From Tannerella sp. (GTDB lineage Bacteria > Bacteroidota > Bacteroidia > Bacteroidales > Tannerellaceae), in NCBI GenBank assembly GCA_031267935.1, contig JAIRYD010000021.1:1-36646 (forward strand): 36,646 bases of DNA, in the 5' to 3' direction. Below are positions 1 through 8,444 of the stretch, piece by piece; positions within the stretch are counted from its first letter, which is position 1; each line of letters begins with the position of its first letter. A model generated the notes under the pieces. The model did not search any database, had not been told where the DNA came from, and saw only the letters and a list, made by a program, of their open reading frames with translations. Both the position numbers and the translations under genes were made by a program.

Positions 1-130
1 CTGTCCCGCCGGCATTACAGCAAAGCATATACGACGTCATGACGGGCGCGGTGAAGTAGAGACGGGGCGTGCCCCGTCTCTACGTGCCTCGCAATGTCCG
101 GATTGCTTCGTGTCTCGCATTGACGGGTTT
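1..130. repeat. Interspersed palindromic repeat, diverged copy
   Basis: The first 45 bases (CTGTCCCGC...AAAGCATATACGACGTCAT) match the unit repeated at 36428-36646. The stretch GGATTGCTTCGTGTCTCGCA at about 102-121 also matches those copies. Between them sits a perfect hairpin at 56-83, whose 13-base arms (GTAGAGACGGGGC and its complement) are separated by GT. This is therefore a diverged copy of the right-end repeat with another palindrome nested in it. I see no coding content here. Confidence 0.7.
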
Positions 131-620
131 GGCCGAAGGTTTTCTGTCGTGTACGCAGCCCTGTTCGTGATTTCCCCCTGTCCGTTTTTTTTGAATATGC
201 AGACTTGTAAAGACGCAACGGAGTGAAGCGGATGCTTTTTACCGGGATACACATCCTGTTCCGGCAAAATATTCAATAGCACCTCAAAAAAAGAATTAAC
301 CGTGATTTCCATCACCGCCGGCAGGCGCGGCGCAGCCTGCGGAAGGTGGGCCGCCGTCGGTTCGCTGCCTGACAGGGCCGGACGCCGCTGTCGATAGGGA
401 AACAGTCCTGCCTTTCGGGCGGCAACAGCATGTGCGGCTCTTTCGCGGCCGTTCGCCGGCCTGCGGTTATGGAAATCACGTCCTTCGGACCCGGGTTTGC
501 CGGCATGGCATTTGCGGCTGTGCGAAACGGCGGTAAATGATGGGCATGCTGCATAATGAGCTGTGCTTTGCGTGTTTACTGCCGGGGTTTGCAGGCTGTG
601 CGGTGGCGGCGGCGTTTCGG

Positions 621-830
621 AATCCCGGGGTTTCAAGGTAAAACCTCGGGGTTTTAAAATATAACCTCGGGGTTTCAAGATAAAACCTTGGGGTTTCAAA
701 GTATAATCCCGGGTTTGCAAAGTAAAACCTTGGGGTTTCAAAACAGAATCCCGGGGTTTCAAAGTAAAACCCCGGGGTTTCAAAGTAAAACCCCGAGGTT
801 TCAAAGCATAATCCCGGGGTTTTGTTTCCC
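621..830. repeat. 21-bp tandem array, ten units
   Basis: Ten consecutive units of exactly 21 bases, consensus close to AACCCCGGGGTTTCAAAGTA plus A, fill 621-830 without spacers. Each unit contains the palindrome CCCCGGGG. Neighbouring units can pair as GGGGTTT with AAACCCC over a 7-base loop, so the array is a chain of potential hairpins. Because 21 is a multiple of three, long heptapeptide-repeat frames appear on both strands, but they have no start context or recognisable fold and I do not call them genes. A second array with the same period lies at 20476-20811. Confidence 0.9.
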
Positions 831-945
831 TGTTTTTCGATGTTCCGGTTCCAGTATTTTCCCGTGCGGCGGAAAGCGGTGCATGCGGATGGCCGTTCAT
901 GGACGGGGGCATGCCGTTCCGTCTTCCGAAGCTAGTTAGTCACGT

Positions 946-1243
946 GAAATAAATAACATGTAGCAGTCGCACAAAACATCCTGCCGGCCGTTTCCCGCAA
1001 CCGGAGGATGCATCTCCGTGCACTTTTATGTTTTCTTTGATTCAAACACGGAGTCCACGGAGCACACAAAGAGCACAGCCGGTTGAAAACGGCGCACGGG
1101 ATGCGGAAAAGCATCCCCGCGTACCGGAAAAGGAAATGATGGATCTTCTTTGTGTGCTCCGTGCACTCCGTGTTGAAAATAAACGGGAAAGGACACGGAG
1201 ATGCACCTTACGGTGCGGGAAACCTTTATATGTTACTTATTTC
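946..1243. repeat. Foldback inverted-repeat element, about 300 bp
   Basis: Three pairs of inverted segments are nested around a centre near 1110. They are 946-962 with 1227-1243 (GAAATAAATAACATGTA against its near complement), 990-1020 with 1194-1223, and 1045-1072 with 1147-1174 (28 bases with one mismatch). Together they make a long imperfect foldback that resembles a MITE in size and shape. No transposase is encoded. The right arm ends immediately before the stop codon of the phosphatase-like gene, so the structure could also end that transcript. Confidence 0.75.
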
Positions 1244-2833
1244 TCATTTCCTGGACACATTGATTTCGTACAGCGGTATGCGTTCGCAGGCGTTCGGCGG
1301 GTGGATGCGCAGGATGTGCGTCACGGTGGGCGCCACTTCCGTCGCTTTCACTTCGCGGTAGATGCGCTGCGGCGCGAGGCCGTTTCCCATGAAAATGAGC
1401 GGGGTCTGTACGACGTTGCTGCGCGTGTGCCTGACCTGCTCTCCGGGGCGGTCGTTGTGAATCGCCCATCCGGGCTGCAGGCTGATGATCAGGTCGCCGC
1501 GGCCGATGTGATAGGTGCCGTGCTGCAGTTTTTCCGTGCCTTCGTTCCACGTGCCCGCGCGCAGGGTCATGTCGGTGGTGACGTGTGCCACGCCGCTGAA
1601 TTCCGACAGGAAGTCGGCCGCTTTCCGTTGAAATGCGGCCAGATCCAGCTTTTCCTCCTCCACGGCTTTGCGGTTGAGATATATCTGGTTGTCGTAGAAT
1701 CCGTTCACCCAGGTTTTCTGGCCGTAGAGCGCCATGAGATACATGTTCAGCAGCGCCGTGCAGCGGGCGGGATGAAATTCGCCGCCGGCAAGCGACATTC
1801 CCCGCGGATATTCTTCTTCACTCTCGAAATAGCCTGTGCCGGTGAAGACTACAAGCGTGTTCTTGAGTCCCACCTTCCGGTCGACGGCGTTCAGCAGTTC
1901 GGCGATGTCGCGGTCCAGCTGGACATAGGTATCCTGAATTTCAGCCGTATACTCTTCCGTTTTGTTGCCGGAAAAATTTCCCGCATAGTACGTGACGGCA
2001 AGCATGTCGGGACACGGGCGCGTGCCGAAGGCGCCGTATTCGAGAAATTGAAACACGAGCCGGTTCACCTCCCTGTTGCCGAAGGGCGACGTCTTGATGC
2101 GCGGAAAGCAGTCCAGCGTCCTGGGTTTGAAGGTATAACTGAACGGCGGGCGTTCCGTCACGTAGGGCAGCGTCCTGTAACGGTCGGGCGGAAAAGTCGG
2201 TTGCCATGTCATGCCGGCCATTCGTGCTGTCAGCGACTCCTGTCCGTTATTGTATTTCTCGACATACCACGGGATATTCTTGTAATACGTCGTCGTGGCC
2301 CATTTTCCGTTCGTATTGTCGATCCAGAAAGCGCCGTTGGCCGCATGTCCGGCCGAGAGGATGGCGCTCTCGGCGTCGGGCGCAACGGCATATACTTCGC
2401 TGCGACCTTTGGAGGCAATCTTCAGTTCGTCGCCGACGGTCGAGGCCAGCAGGTTTTTCGGCGAATAGCTGTCGCGCGTAAAATTCCCCGGATGATCGGG
2501 ATCGTACAGCGAAGGCAACTCTTTCAACGTTTCAAAACTGTATGTCGACCGGCCCGTAATTCCGTGCGCACTGGGATTGGCGCCGGTAAACAGCGTCGCA
2601 AAAGAGCTCGCCCGGTCCACGGGAGAAAACTCGAACTCGATATTGTGATACACCACGCCTTCGTTCATCAGCCGTTTGAAACCGTCTTCGTCGAACATCT
2701 GGTGGAAATATTCCAGATAATCGCCCCGCAACTGGTCCACAGTAATATATACCACCAGTTTGGGAACCTGCCGCTGTGCCTGCAGACCGGCCGCAACCAG
2801 TACGGCGATCCACGAAAATATGATCTTTTTCAT
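1244..2833 (-). CDS. Alkaline-phosphatase-fold protein, probable pseudophosphatase
   Basis: 529 residues with a signal peptide (about 1-20) and then the alkaline phosphatase superfamily fold of the PafA type. It starts PKLVVYITVDQLRGDYL, with the first metal-site Asp at D33, and later has SAGHAANGAFW and the final TEVAPTVTHILRI segment. Compared with my memory of PafA, the other active-site residues are missing. The nucleophile Thr position is R74. The Lys and Arg positions are D153 and E155. The DYVGH metal ligands read YYAGN (Y282, N286), and the DHG pair reads T333-G334. The protein is secreted to the periplasm or cell surface, but probably does not hydrolyse phosphate esters. It overlaps the upstream DUF4105 gene by four bases (ATGA), which implies one operon and coupled translation. 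The fold is clear; the physiological role is unknown. Confidence 0.85.
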   Translation of the reverse strand: MKKIIFSWIAVLVAAGLQAQRQVPKLVVYITVDQLRGDYLEYFHQMFDEDGFKRLMNEGVVYHNIEFEFSPVDRASSFATLFTGANPSAHGITGRSTYSFETLKELPSLYDPDHPGNFTRDSYSPKNLLASTVGDELKIASKGRSEVYAVAPDAESAILSAGHAANGAFWIDNTNGKWATTTYYKNIPWYVEKYNNGQESLTARMAGMTWQPTFPPDRYRTLPYVTERPPFSYTFKPRTLDCFPRIKTSPFGNREVNRLVFQFLEYGAFGTRPCPDMLAVTYYAGNFSGNKTEEYTAEIQDTYVQLDRDIAELLNAVDRKVGLKNTLVVFTGTGYFESEEEYPRGMSLAGGEFHPARCTALLNMYLMALYGQKTWVNGFYDNQIYLNRKAVEEEKLDLAAFQRKAADFLSEFSGVAHVTTDMTLRAGTWNEGTEKLQHGTYHIGRGDLIISLQPGWAIHNDRPGEQVRHTRSNVVQTPLIFMGNGLAPQRIYREVKATEVAPTVTHILRIHPPNACERIPLYEINVSRK

Positions 2834-4062
2834 CGCATGCTTTCTTTAATTCTTGTCCAACCGTATCCCGACCTCAGCAACAGACTTGCTATCAGCGGAA
2901 CAAAAGCCGCGTTCAGATGCTGCGGCACGAAAATCCATCCCGCCGACATCACCAGAAGCGCTGCAAAATTAATACAATGGTAGTAATACGCCGCTTTGTT
3001 AAGTTTTTTTACGGCAAAGCACATCACCCCCGCGAGATGAAACGGATGCAGCCATACGACGGAGATATTGGGCCATATCCCCCGGTGCACGGACACGAAG
3101 CAGAGGAAATAAAGAATGCACCCGGCCAGTCCGGCCAGCGTAAACAGCAGCATGTCAAACCACCTGAAATACTTCTTCGCGCGCCGCTCCGCGATCGTCA
3201 CCCCCGCCGCAAGGGCGAAAATCAGGCCGGCGCACAGCCCCGGCGTAAACGCACCGTGCGCCGGCTCGCCGTCCGGCTCGTCATCCGGCACGGCGTCTAC
3301 CACGGCGGCGGCGGCCGACACCAGCGGCGTCGAAACACCGCCCTCACGCACAATCCGCGCGCGGGCAAAAACATTCTTTACGTTTTCGGGCAGAAAAAAC
3401 GTTTCCTCCCGCGTCATCACTCTGTCGGCAGGCATGCCCAGCACCAAATCACATCCGAACGTGAGCCACGGATGATTTCGCGTGCACCGGTTAATCGCCT
3501 CGCGAAAAGTGGTTTTTCCGACGTATTCCTCATATTCGACGCGCCCGGCGACGATGCGCGCCACCAGTGCGGCAGGACGCGTCGAGCAGTTGTCGTAGAA
3601 GAAACTGTAACGATACACGCAGTTTTCGGGCTGCGCGTTGACGACAAGCGCCCGGAAGAGCGCGTTTTTCTCATCCGTCCGAAGATTCAGTACCTGCTCG
3701 TACACTTCGCTGCCGCGCATCTGATAATCAATCAGAAAATCCCCGTACCTGTTTACGCCCAGCATATAATCCGTTTCTCCCTTCGTGAAGCGATAGATGA
3801 AATTCGGTTTCGAAAAGTCGAAAAGGCCGTAATTGAACACGTAGTCGATGCCCGTGGTGTCGCGGACGCGCAGCGCCGTATGCCCGTAAAGCGTATAAAC
3901 GGTCCCGTCGCTCGGCGAGCAGGTCAGCAGACTGACTTGCGCCTTGTCACTCAAGATATTCTGCGCCTGCGACGATACACACAAGACAGAAAACAACAGG
4001 AGCGGAATCTTTTTCCACCACCGGTTTTCCGCCCCGAACCGAAATATTTCGAATGTCCACAT
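2830..4062 (-). CDS. DUF4105 (Lnb N-terminal domain) membrane protein
   Basis: 410 residues. A hydrophobic export signal lies around residues 17-33 (KKIPLLLFSVLCVSSQAQ). A soluble domain of about 200 residues follows, with the two conserved marks of DUF4105: YGHTALRV (H61) and FFYDNCSTR (C159). The C-terminal part, about residues 265-400, has several hydrophobic helices, so the protein is probably held in the inner membrane with its domain in the periplasm. His before an Asn-Cys pair recalls permuted papain-like (NlpC/P60 or LRAT type) enzymes, but this is only an analogy. No better in-frame start exists near the signal peptide. A TAnnTTTG promoter lies about 40 bases upstream. It is the first gene of a two-gene operon with the phosphatase-like protein. 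Confidence 0.85.
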   Translation of the reverse strand: MWTFEIFRFGAENRWWKKIPLLLFSVLCVSSQAQNILSDKAQVSLLTCSPSDGTVYTLYGHTALRVRDTTGIDYVFNYGLFDFSKPNFIYRFTKGETDYMLGVNRYGDFLIDYQMRGSEVYEQVLNLRTDEKNALFRALVVNAQPENCVYRYSFFYDNCSTRPAALVARIVAGRVEYEEYVGKTTFREAINRCTRNHPWLTFGCDLVLGMPADRVMTREETFFLPENVKNVFARARIVREGGVSTPLVSAAAAVVDAVPDDEPDGEPAHGAFTPGLCAGLIFALAAGVTIAERRAKKYFRWFDMLLFTLAGLAGCILYFLCFVSVHRGIWPNISVVWLHPFHLAGVMCFAVKKLNKAAYYYHCINFAALLVMSAGWIFVPQHLNAAFVPLIASLLLRSGYGWTRIKESMR

Positions 4063-4102
4063 TTGCCTGCAGTTAAGTTAAAATAATGATTGATACGGCT
4101 GC

Positions 4103-4110
4103 CAAAGGTA
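4103..4110 (-). promoter_or_regulatory. Bacteroidota -7 box for the DUF4105 operon
   Basis: On the minus strand the sequence reads TACCTTTG, an exact match to TAnnTTTG, about 40 bases before the start codon at 4062. The -33 element is weak (TTTTCG about 18 bases upstream). Confidence 0.6.
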
Positions 4111-4161
4111 AGCCTTTTTGTTTGATTGCGAAAATTATCGGCCGATTCTTTTTCTTACACC

Positions 4162-4238
4162 CCCGACAGCGAACCGTCCCTCGCGAATATTCGGCCGAAG
4201 CGCCGCGTCATGACGCACGAGGGCGTATCGCCGTCGGG
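4162..4238. other. Nested inverted repeats in a divergent intergenic region
   Basis: The gap 4063-4364 separates the divergent DUF4105 operon and coaX. It holds nested complementary arms. CCCGACAGCG (4162-4171) pairs with CGCCGTCGGG (4229-4238), and CCCTCG (4178-4183) pairs with CGAGGG (4218-4223). Inside are the small palindromes CGAATATTCG (4184-4193) and GCGTCATGACGC (4205-4216). It could be a structured RNA, a regulator-binding region or a remnant of a palindromic element. Nothing else recognisable is in this gap apart from promoters. Confidence 0.5.
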
Positions 4239-4364
4239 TATCATATCGCTTTATCAGGGTAAAGACTGACAAATATTGCGGAAAAAAACATATTCATAGA
4301 ATAAAAAGTATGTTTTTCCGTCTTTTTTGCTTTTCTTTGCAGCGCGATTTAAAGACGAGAAATT

Positions 4365-5093
4365 TTGAACTTGATTGTAGAACAGGGAAATACGGCGTTA
4401 AAATTAGCTGTTTATCAGCATGATGAATGGATAGACACGGTTGTATGCAAAACATCCGGAATGCCGGAACTCGATTCGTTGTTTGAGCGGTATCCGCTGG
4501 AAAACGGCATTCTTTCCACCGTGAAGGAACCTGATAAGGCATGGGCAAATATTTTGTCGCGCAGGTTGAAAAGATTTATTTTCTTTGATGATTCAGTCAG
4601 ATTACCGCTGGAAATTGACTACCGGACGCCCGGCACGCTGGGCAAAGACCGGATTGCCGCAGCCGCAGCCGCTCATTATCTGCATCCGGAAAGTGACGTG
4701 CTGGTGATCGACGCGGGCACGGCCATCACCTACGAAGTGGTGGAAGCTTCGGGCCGCTACGTCGGCGGAAACATTTCGCCCGGACTGACAACCCGTTTCA
4801 AGGCGTTGCACCGGTTCACGGAAAAGTTGCCGCTTGTGGAGGAAACCCCGCAAGTGCCGCTGACAGGCACGGACACGGAAAGCGCCATCATTGCAGGTGT
4901 CGTGAACGGGATCGTGTATGAGATGGATGGACATATCAATGCCGTACGGGCGGTCTATCCCGGCATTTTTGTTTTTTTAACGGGTGGTCATTCGTTTTAT
5001 TTTGAAAAACGACTTAAAAACGCCATCTTTGCAGCAATTAATTTAGTATTGACCGGATTAAACAGGATATTAGAATATAATGTTGAAAGATAA
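4365..5093 (+). CDS. coaX: Type III pantothenate kinase
   Basis: 242 residues. CoaX phosphorylates pantothenate, the first step of coenzyme A synthesis, in the cytoplasm. The ASKHA-fold marks are present: N-terminal NLIVEQGNTALKLAVY (phosphate loop; the EQGNT form is usual in Bacteroidales), VIDAGTAITYEVV around D116, GGNISPGL near residue 134, and the late TGGHS motif. Length is normal for the family. The start is a TTG codon, chosen because NLIVEQGNT must be at the extreme N-terminus and no ATG precedes it. It is the first gene of a plus-strand run, and its end overlaps the next gene by 14 bases. A possible promoter (TTTCTTTG near 4332) is imperfect. Confidence 0.93.
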   Translation: MNLIVEQGNTALKLAVYQHDEWIDTVVCKTSGMPELDSLFERYPLENGILSTVKEPDKAWANILSRRLKRFIFFDDSVRLPLEIDYRTPGTLGKDRIAAAAAAHYLHPESDVLVIDAGTAITYEVVEASGRYVGGNISPGLTTRFKALHRFTEKLPLVEETPQVPLTGTDTESAIIAGVVNGIVYEMDGHINAVRAVYPGIFVFLTGGHSFYFEKRLKNAIFAAINLVLTGLNRILEYNVER

Positions 5094-6318
5094 CAGATTA
5101 AAGATTATTGTATATTTGTTTCTGTGTACGAACATGTGCCTGTTTGCGCAGAATAGCACCAATTCGCCCTACACGCGCTACGGTTATGGAGCGCTGGCAG
5201 ACCGGTCGTTCGGCGCCGGTCGTTCGATGGGAGGAATCGGCTACGGACTGCGTTCGTCGCGACAGATCAACCCGATGAATCCCGCATCATACTCATCCAT
5301 GGATTCGTTGACATTCCTGCTGGATGCGGGCGCCACGTTCCAGCTCTCGTGGTTCGACGACAACAACAACAGACAGCGCAACATGAACGGTAATTTCGAA
5401 TACGTAGCCATGCAGTTCCCGTTGACGCGCAAACTGGCGGTGAGCGTCGGACTTCTGCCGTATTCGCATGTAGGATACAACTTCGGCGCATATTCGGAAG
5501 ACGGCCCTGGCAGTCTGGTTGAATATTCGGGCACGGGCGGATTAAACGAAGTGTACGCCGGACTGTCCGCAGATATATGGAAAAAACGTCTGGCATTCGG
5601 CGCCAACATAAGTTATCTGTTTGGAAATGTCGACCACAGGCGGCGCATTACGACTTCCAATATAATGTATACGATGAAAAAGGTAGAAGTACACGACATG
5701 AAATTCGATCTTGGCGTGCAGTATACGCATCCGCTGACCCGGACCGACCGCATGACTTTCGGCGCGGCATATTCGCCCGGAAAGAAACTGAGCGCGACGG
5801 CGTATGACCTGATTTCGTTCGACCAGTATTTCAGTTCCCTGGCCCAGGCGGATACATCGCGGAATGCAGGCTTCGACATCCCGGCCACGTATGGACTGGG
5901 CGTCACGTATACGAAAGATTATAAAATGATTCTGGCGGCAGACGTGTCGTATCAGAACTGGGCGAATGCACACTATTTCGGCAGCAACGAAAACTTTAAG
6001 AACCGCGTCAAGGTCGCTTTGGGCGCCGAATATATCCCTAACAATTTCACGCGGGCATACATGAGCCGGGTTCGCTATCGCGCCGGACTGCACTACAACA
6101 GTTCCTATCTGAAAATAAAAGATGCCGGATACAATGAATTGGGCGCAAACCTGGGACTGGGATTTCCGATGCTGGACAACCGTTCGTTTATCAACGCCTC
6201 GTTCGAATACGTCAAGGTCGTTCCCGACTCGAAAACGCTCATAAACGAGCAGTATTTCCGTTTCACGCTCAGCTATACGTTTAACGAATTTTGGTTCTTC
6301 AAACTGAAAATGGATTAG
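5080..6318 (+). CDS. Outer membrane beta-barrel protein
   Basis: 412 residues with a signal peptide (about 1-24, ending LFAQ). The mature protein begins NSTNSPYTRYGYGALADRSFGAGRSMGGIGYGLRS and continues as alternating hydrophobic and polar strands. It ends in a terminal strand rich in aromatics (EFWFFKLKMD). This is the pattern of a FadL/OmpP1-like or related barrel of Bacteroidota, for which I do not know a substrate. It follows coaX with a 14-base overlap and precedes the TPR protein by 52 bases. Its position in a run with lptC and a periplasmic chaperone is consistent with a role in envelope biogenesis, but that is inference. Confidence 0.8.
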   Translation: MLKDNRLKIIVYLFLCTNMCLFAQNSTNSPYTRYGYGALADRSFGAGRSMGGIGYGLRSSRQINPMNPASYSSMDSLTFLLDAGATFQLSWFDDNNNRQRNMNGNFEYVAMQFPLTRKLAVSVGLLPYSHVGYNFGAYSEDGPGSLVEYSGTGGLNEVYAGLSADIWKKRLAFGANISYLFGNVDHRRRITTSNIMYTMKKVEVHDMKFDLGVQYTHPLTRTDRMTFGAAYSPGKKLSATAYDLISFDQYFSSLAQADTSRNAGFDIPATYGLGVTYTKDYKMILAADVSYQNWANAHYFGSNENFKNRVKVALGAEYIPNNFTRAYMSRVRYRAGLHYNSSYLKIKDAGYNELGANLGLGFPMLDNRSFINASFEYVKVVPDSKTLINEQYFRFTLSYTFNEFWFFKLKMD

Positions 6319-6370
6319 CGGACATGTTTTTTTGAATGATAAATATTAATTTTTTTAAAGTTACAGAGAT

Positions 6371-7735
6371 ATGAAAGTCAAAGGATTCTTGTTAGTTGCC
6401 GGTTTATGTGCAACGATGATGAGTGCAAATGCACAGAAAGGAGTAGACAACGGTACCCGTTTCGGTTCGGGCGCGGACAGCATTCGTTGTTTGGAAAACG
6501 TCAGCCTTGCAACGTCTTACGCTAAGGTGGATAATTTTAAGGATGCGTATCCCTTTTGGAAAATCGCATACGACGAATGTCCTGCCGCAACCAAGGATTT
6601 GTATCTGTACGGAGTACGCATTGTGAACTGGCAGATCTCGCAGGAAAAAGACCCTGCCGGAATATCAGCCCTGATAGACGATTTAATGGGCGTGTATGAC
6701 AAACGCGTCAAATATTTCGGCGACGATCCGAGATATGGCAAAGACTGGATTGTAGCCCGCAAGGCACAGGATTATATGCGATTGAAAGGCGAAACCGCCG
6801 ACGCGAACACGCTCTACGGCTGGCTGGACGAAGTCGTCGCGGAATACAGGGAAAAAACCGACCCGCTGGCCGTTTCGCTATATATGTTCGCTTCGCTCAA
6901 AAAGATGAGTACGGACGAAAACCACAAAGGCAAATATGTCGAAGACTTCCTGTCCTGTTCGGACATTTTCGACAAGCAGATGGCCGTTGCCAAAACGGCC
7001 AACGACAGCAAGGAACTGGCCGCTCTTGAAGTGATGAAGAGTGATATCGAAAGAAACTTTGCAGCCAGCGGCGCAGCAGACTGCGCCACGCTGGAAAGTA
7101 TTTACGCAGATAAAATCGACCGGAACAGGGACGACATCAAATTCCTGAAAGAAACGCTCGTGCTGCTCAGAAGGGTCAGATGTCAGGACAGCGAAACATT
7201 TTTCAAGGCATCGGAATATGCCCACCGCATCGAACCTTCGGCCGAATCGGCGCTGGGTATGGGCAAGCAGGCCGTGAAGAAAGACGATCTCGAAATGGCT
7301 GAAAAATACTTCCTGGAAGCAGCCGAGATGGCGACGGAAGGCGACACGAAAGGCGACATCTTCTATACCATCGCATTAATCGCCAGCGATCAGAGGAACT
7401 ACTCTAAATCAAGACAATATTGTATGAAAGCAGTAGAAGCCGATCCCACGAACTGCGCACCTTACATCCTGATCGGCAAGATGTATATCAACACGGCAAA
7501 CAGCGTATACTCCGACGATCCGGTTCTGCGCAAGTGCGTATACTATGCCGCAGTCGACAAATTCAGCAAAGCGCGCCAGACGAACGAATCCTGTGCAAGC
7601 GAAGCCACCCAGCTGATGAACCAGTACAGCGCGTATTTCCCGACGACGGAAGAAATATTCATGCACCCCAACCTGAAAAAAGGGGAGGCCATCACTGTCG
7701 GCGGCTGGATCGGCGAACGCACGATCATAAGATAA
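6371..7735 (+). CDS. Exported tetratricopeptide-repeat protein
   Basis: 454 residues with a clear signal peptide (MKVKGFLLVAGLCATMMSANAQ). The rest is helical. TPR-like units are visible around residues 295-400, for example ALGMGKQAVKKDDLEMAEKYFLEAAEMA and the following IFYTIALIASDQRNYSKSRQYCMKAVEADP. These repeats usually mediate protein-protein contacts, so this is probably a periplasmic scaffold. The C-terminus (KKGEAITVGGWIGERTIIR) follows the last helix and carries no known sorting signal. It lies between an outer membrane protein and lptC, 8 bases before the latter, so it is probably co-transcribed. Confidence 0.85.
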   Translation: MKVKGFLLVAGLCATMMSANAQKGVDNGTRFGSGADSIRCLENVSLATSYAKVDNFKDAYPFWKIAYDECPAATKDLYLYGVRIVNWQISQEKDPAGISALIDDLMGVYDKRVKYFGDDPRYGKDWIVARKAQDYMRLKGETADANTLYGWLDEVVAEYREKTDPLAVSLYMFASLKKMSTDENHKGKYVEDFLSCSDIFDKQMAVAKTANDSKELAALEVMKSDIERNFAASGAADCATLESIYADKIDRNRDDIKFLKETLVLLRRVRCQDSETFFKASEYAHRIEPSAESALGMGKQAVKKDDLEMAEKYFLEAAEMATEGDTKGDIFYTIALIASDQRNYSKSRQYCMKAVEADPTNCAPYILIGKMYINTANSVYSDDPVLRKCVYYAAVDKFSKARQTNESCASEATQLMNQYSAYFPTTEEIFMHPNLKKGEAITVGGWIGERTIIR

Positions 7736-7743
7736 CACGCCGT

Positions 7744-8358
7744 ATGAATCCCAACTGCGGGACAAACAAAGGCATGACAACGCTCCTCCAGACCGTTGTT
7801 GTGCCTCTTTTCTTTCTCGCATCGTGCCACTTCGATCGAAAGGAGTTTGTCAACATCGTCTTCGATCCCGAAATCCATTATACGATGAAGGCGATAGATG
7901 TGTCCAAACTTGTTTCCGATTCGGGCGTGGTCAAATACCGTGCCGAAGCGCAGGAATGGTTCGTCTTCGACAAGGCAAACGAACCGTACTGGTACTTTCC
8001 CGAAAAAGTACATATCGAAAAGTTCGATACCCTGTTCCGGATCGAAGCAAGTTTCGATGCCGATACGGCATATTATTACACCAGACAGAAGCTGTGGAAA
8101 TTTATTGGAAATGTGGACGTGCGAAGCGTCGCGGACGAACGTTTCGAAACGTCGCTGATGTACTGGGATCAGGATACGGAAAAAGTATATTCGGATCAGT
8201 TCATCCGCATCACGAAAAACGATTTTGTGAATACGGGCATCGGTTTCGAATCGAACCAAACGCTAACGAGCTATAAAATATTCAATTCCGGCGCCATCAT
8301 TCCCGTCCGCGAAGAAACGCGCGACACGACGGAAGCAGGAAAAACACCCCCTCCGTGA
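7744..8358 (+). CDS. lptC: LPS export protein LptC, lipoprotein form
   Basis: 204 residues from the ATG at 7744. LptC passes lipopolysaccharide from the LptB2FG transporter to the periplasmic LptA bridge. Here it has a lipobox (FFLASC, Cys about residue 28), as is common in Bacteroidota, instead of the transmembrane helix of Escherichia coli. The body shows the family's beta-jellyroll pattern, including SLMYWDQDTEKVYSDQFIRI and GIGFESNQTLTSYKIF. A start at 7774 (MTTLLQ) is possible but would remove the positive residue of the signal peptide. It begins 8 bases after the TPR gene. A promoter-like box lies between it and the next gene. Confidence 0.85.
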   Translation: MNPNCGTNKGMTTLLQTVVVPLFFLASCHFDRKEFVNIVFDPEIHYTMKAIDVSKLVSDSGVVKYRAEAQEWFVFDKANEPYWYFPEKVHIEKFDTLFRIEASFDADTAYYYTRQKLWKFIGNVDVRSVADERFETSLMYWDQDTEKVYSDQFIRITKNDFVNTGIGFESNQTLTSYKIFNSGAIIPVREETRDTTEAGKTPPP

Positions 8359-8398
8359 AAAAAAATAGCCGAAAGAATATTCTCATTACTTTTTTTTA

Positions 8399-8406
8399 TA
8401 CCTTTG
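8399..8406 (+). promoter_or_regulatory. Bacteroidota -7 box before the PpiD-like gene
   Basis: TACCTTTG matches TAnnTTTG exactly, 39 bases before the ATG at 8445 and within an AT-rich 86-base gap. No good -33 TTTG was seen. It suggests that the chaperone gene has its own promoter besides read-through from the coaX run. Confidence 0.55.
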
Positions 8407-8444
8407 TGCCCTTAATTGAAAATATAAAAACGATAAAATAGAAA

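Noticed and set aside
37-912. Long minus-strand frame with LKPRGFT heptad repeats
   Set aside because: The heptads come from the 21-bp DNA array; the flanking parts show no protein-like pattern and the same array is open on the other strand.
1028-2983. 651-codon plus-strand frame
   Set aside because: It lies antisense to the phosphatase-like gene, whose frame has a signal peptide and a recognisable fold.
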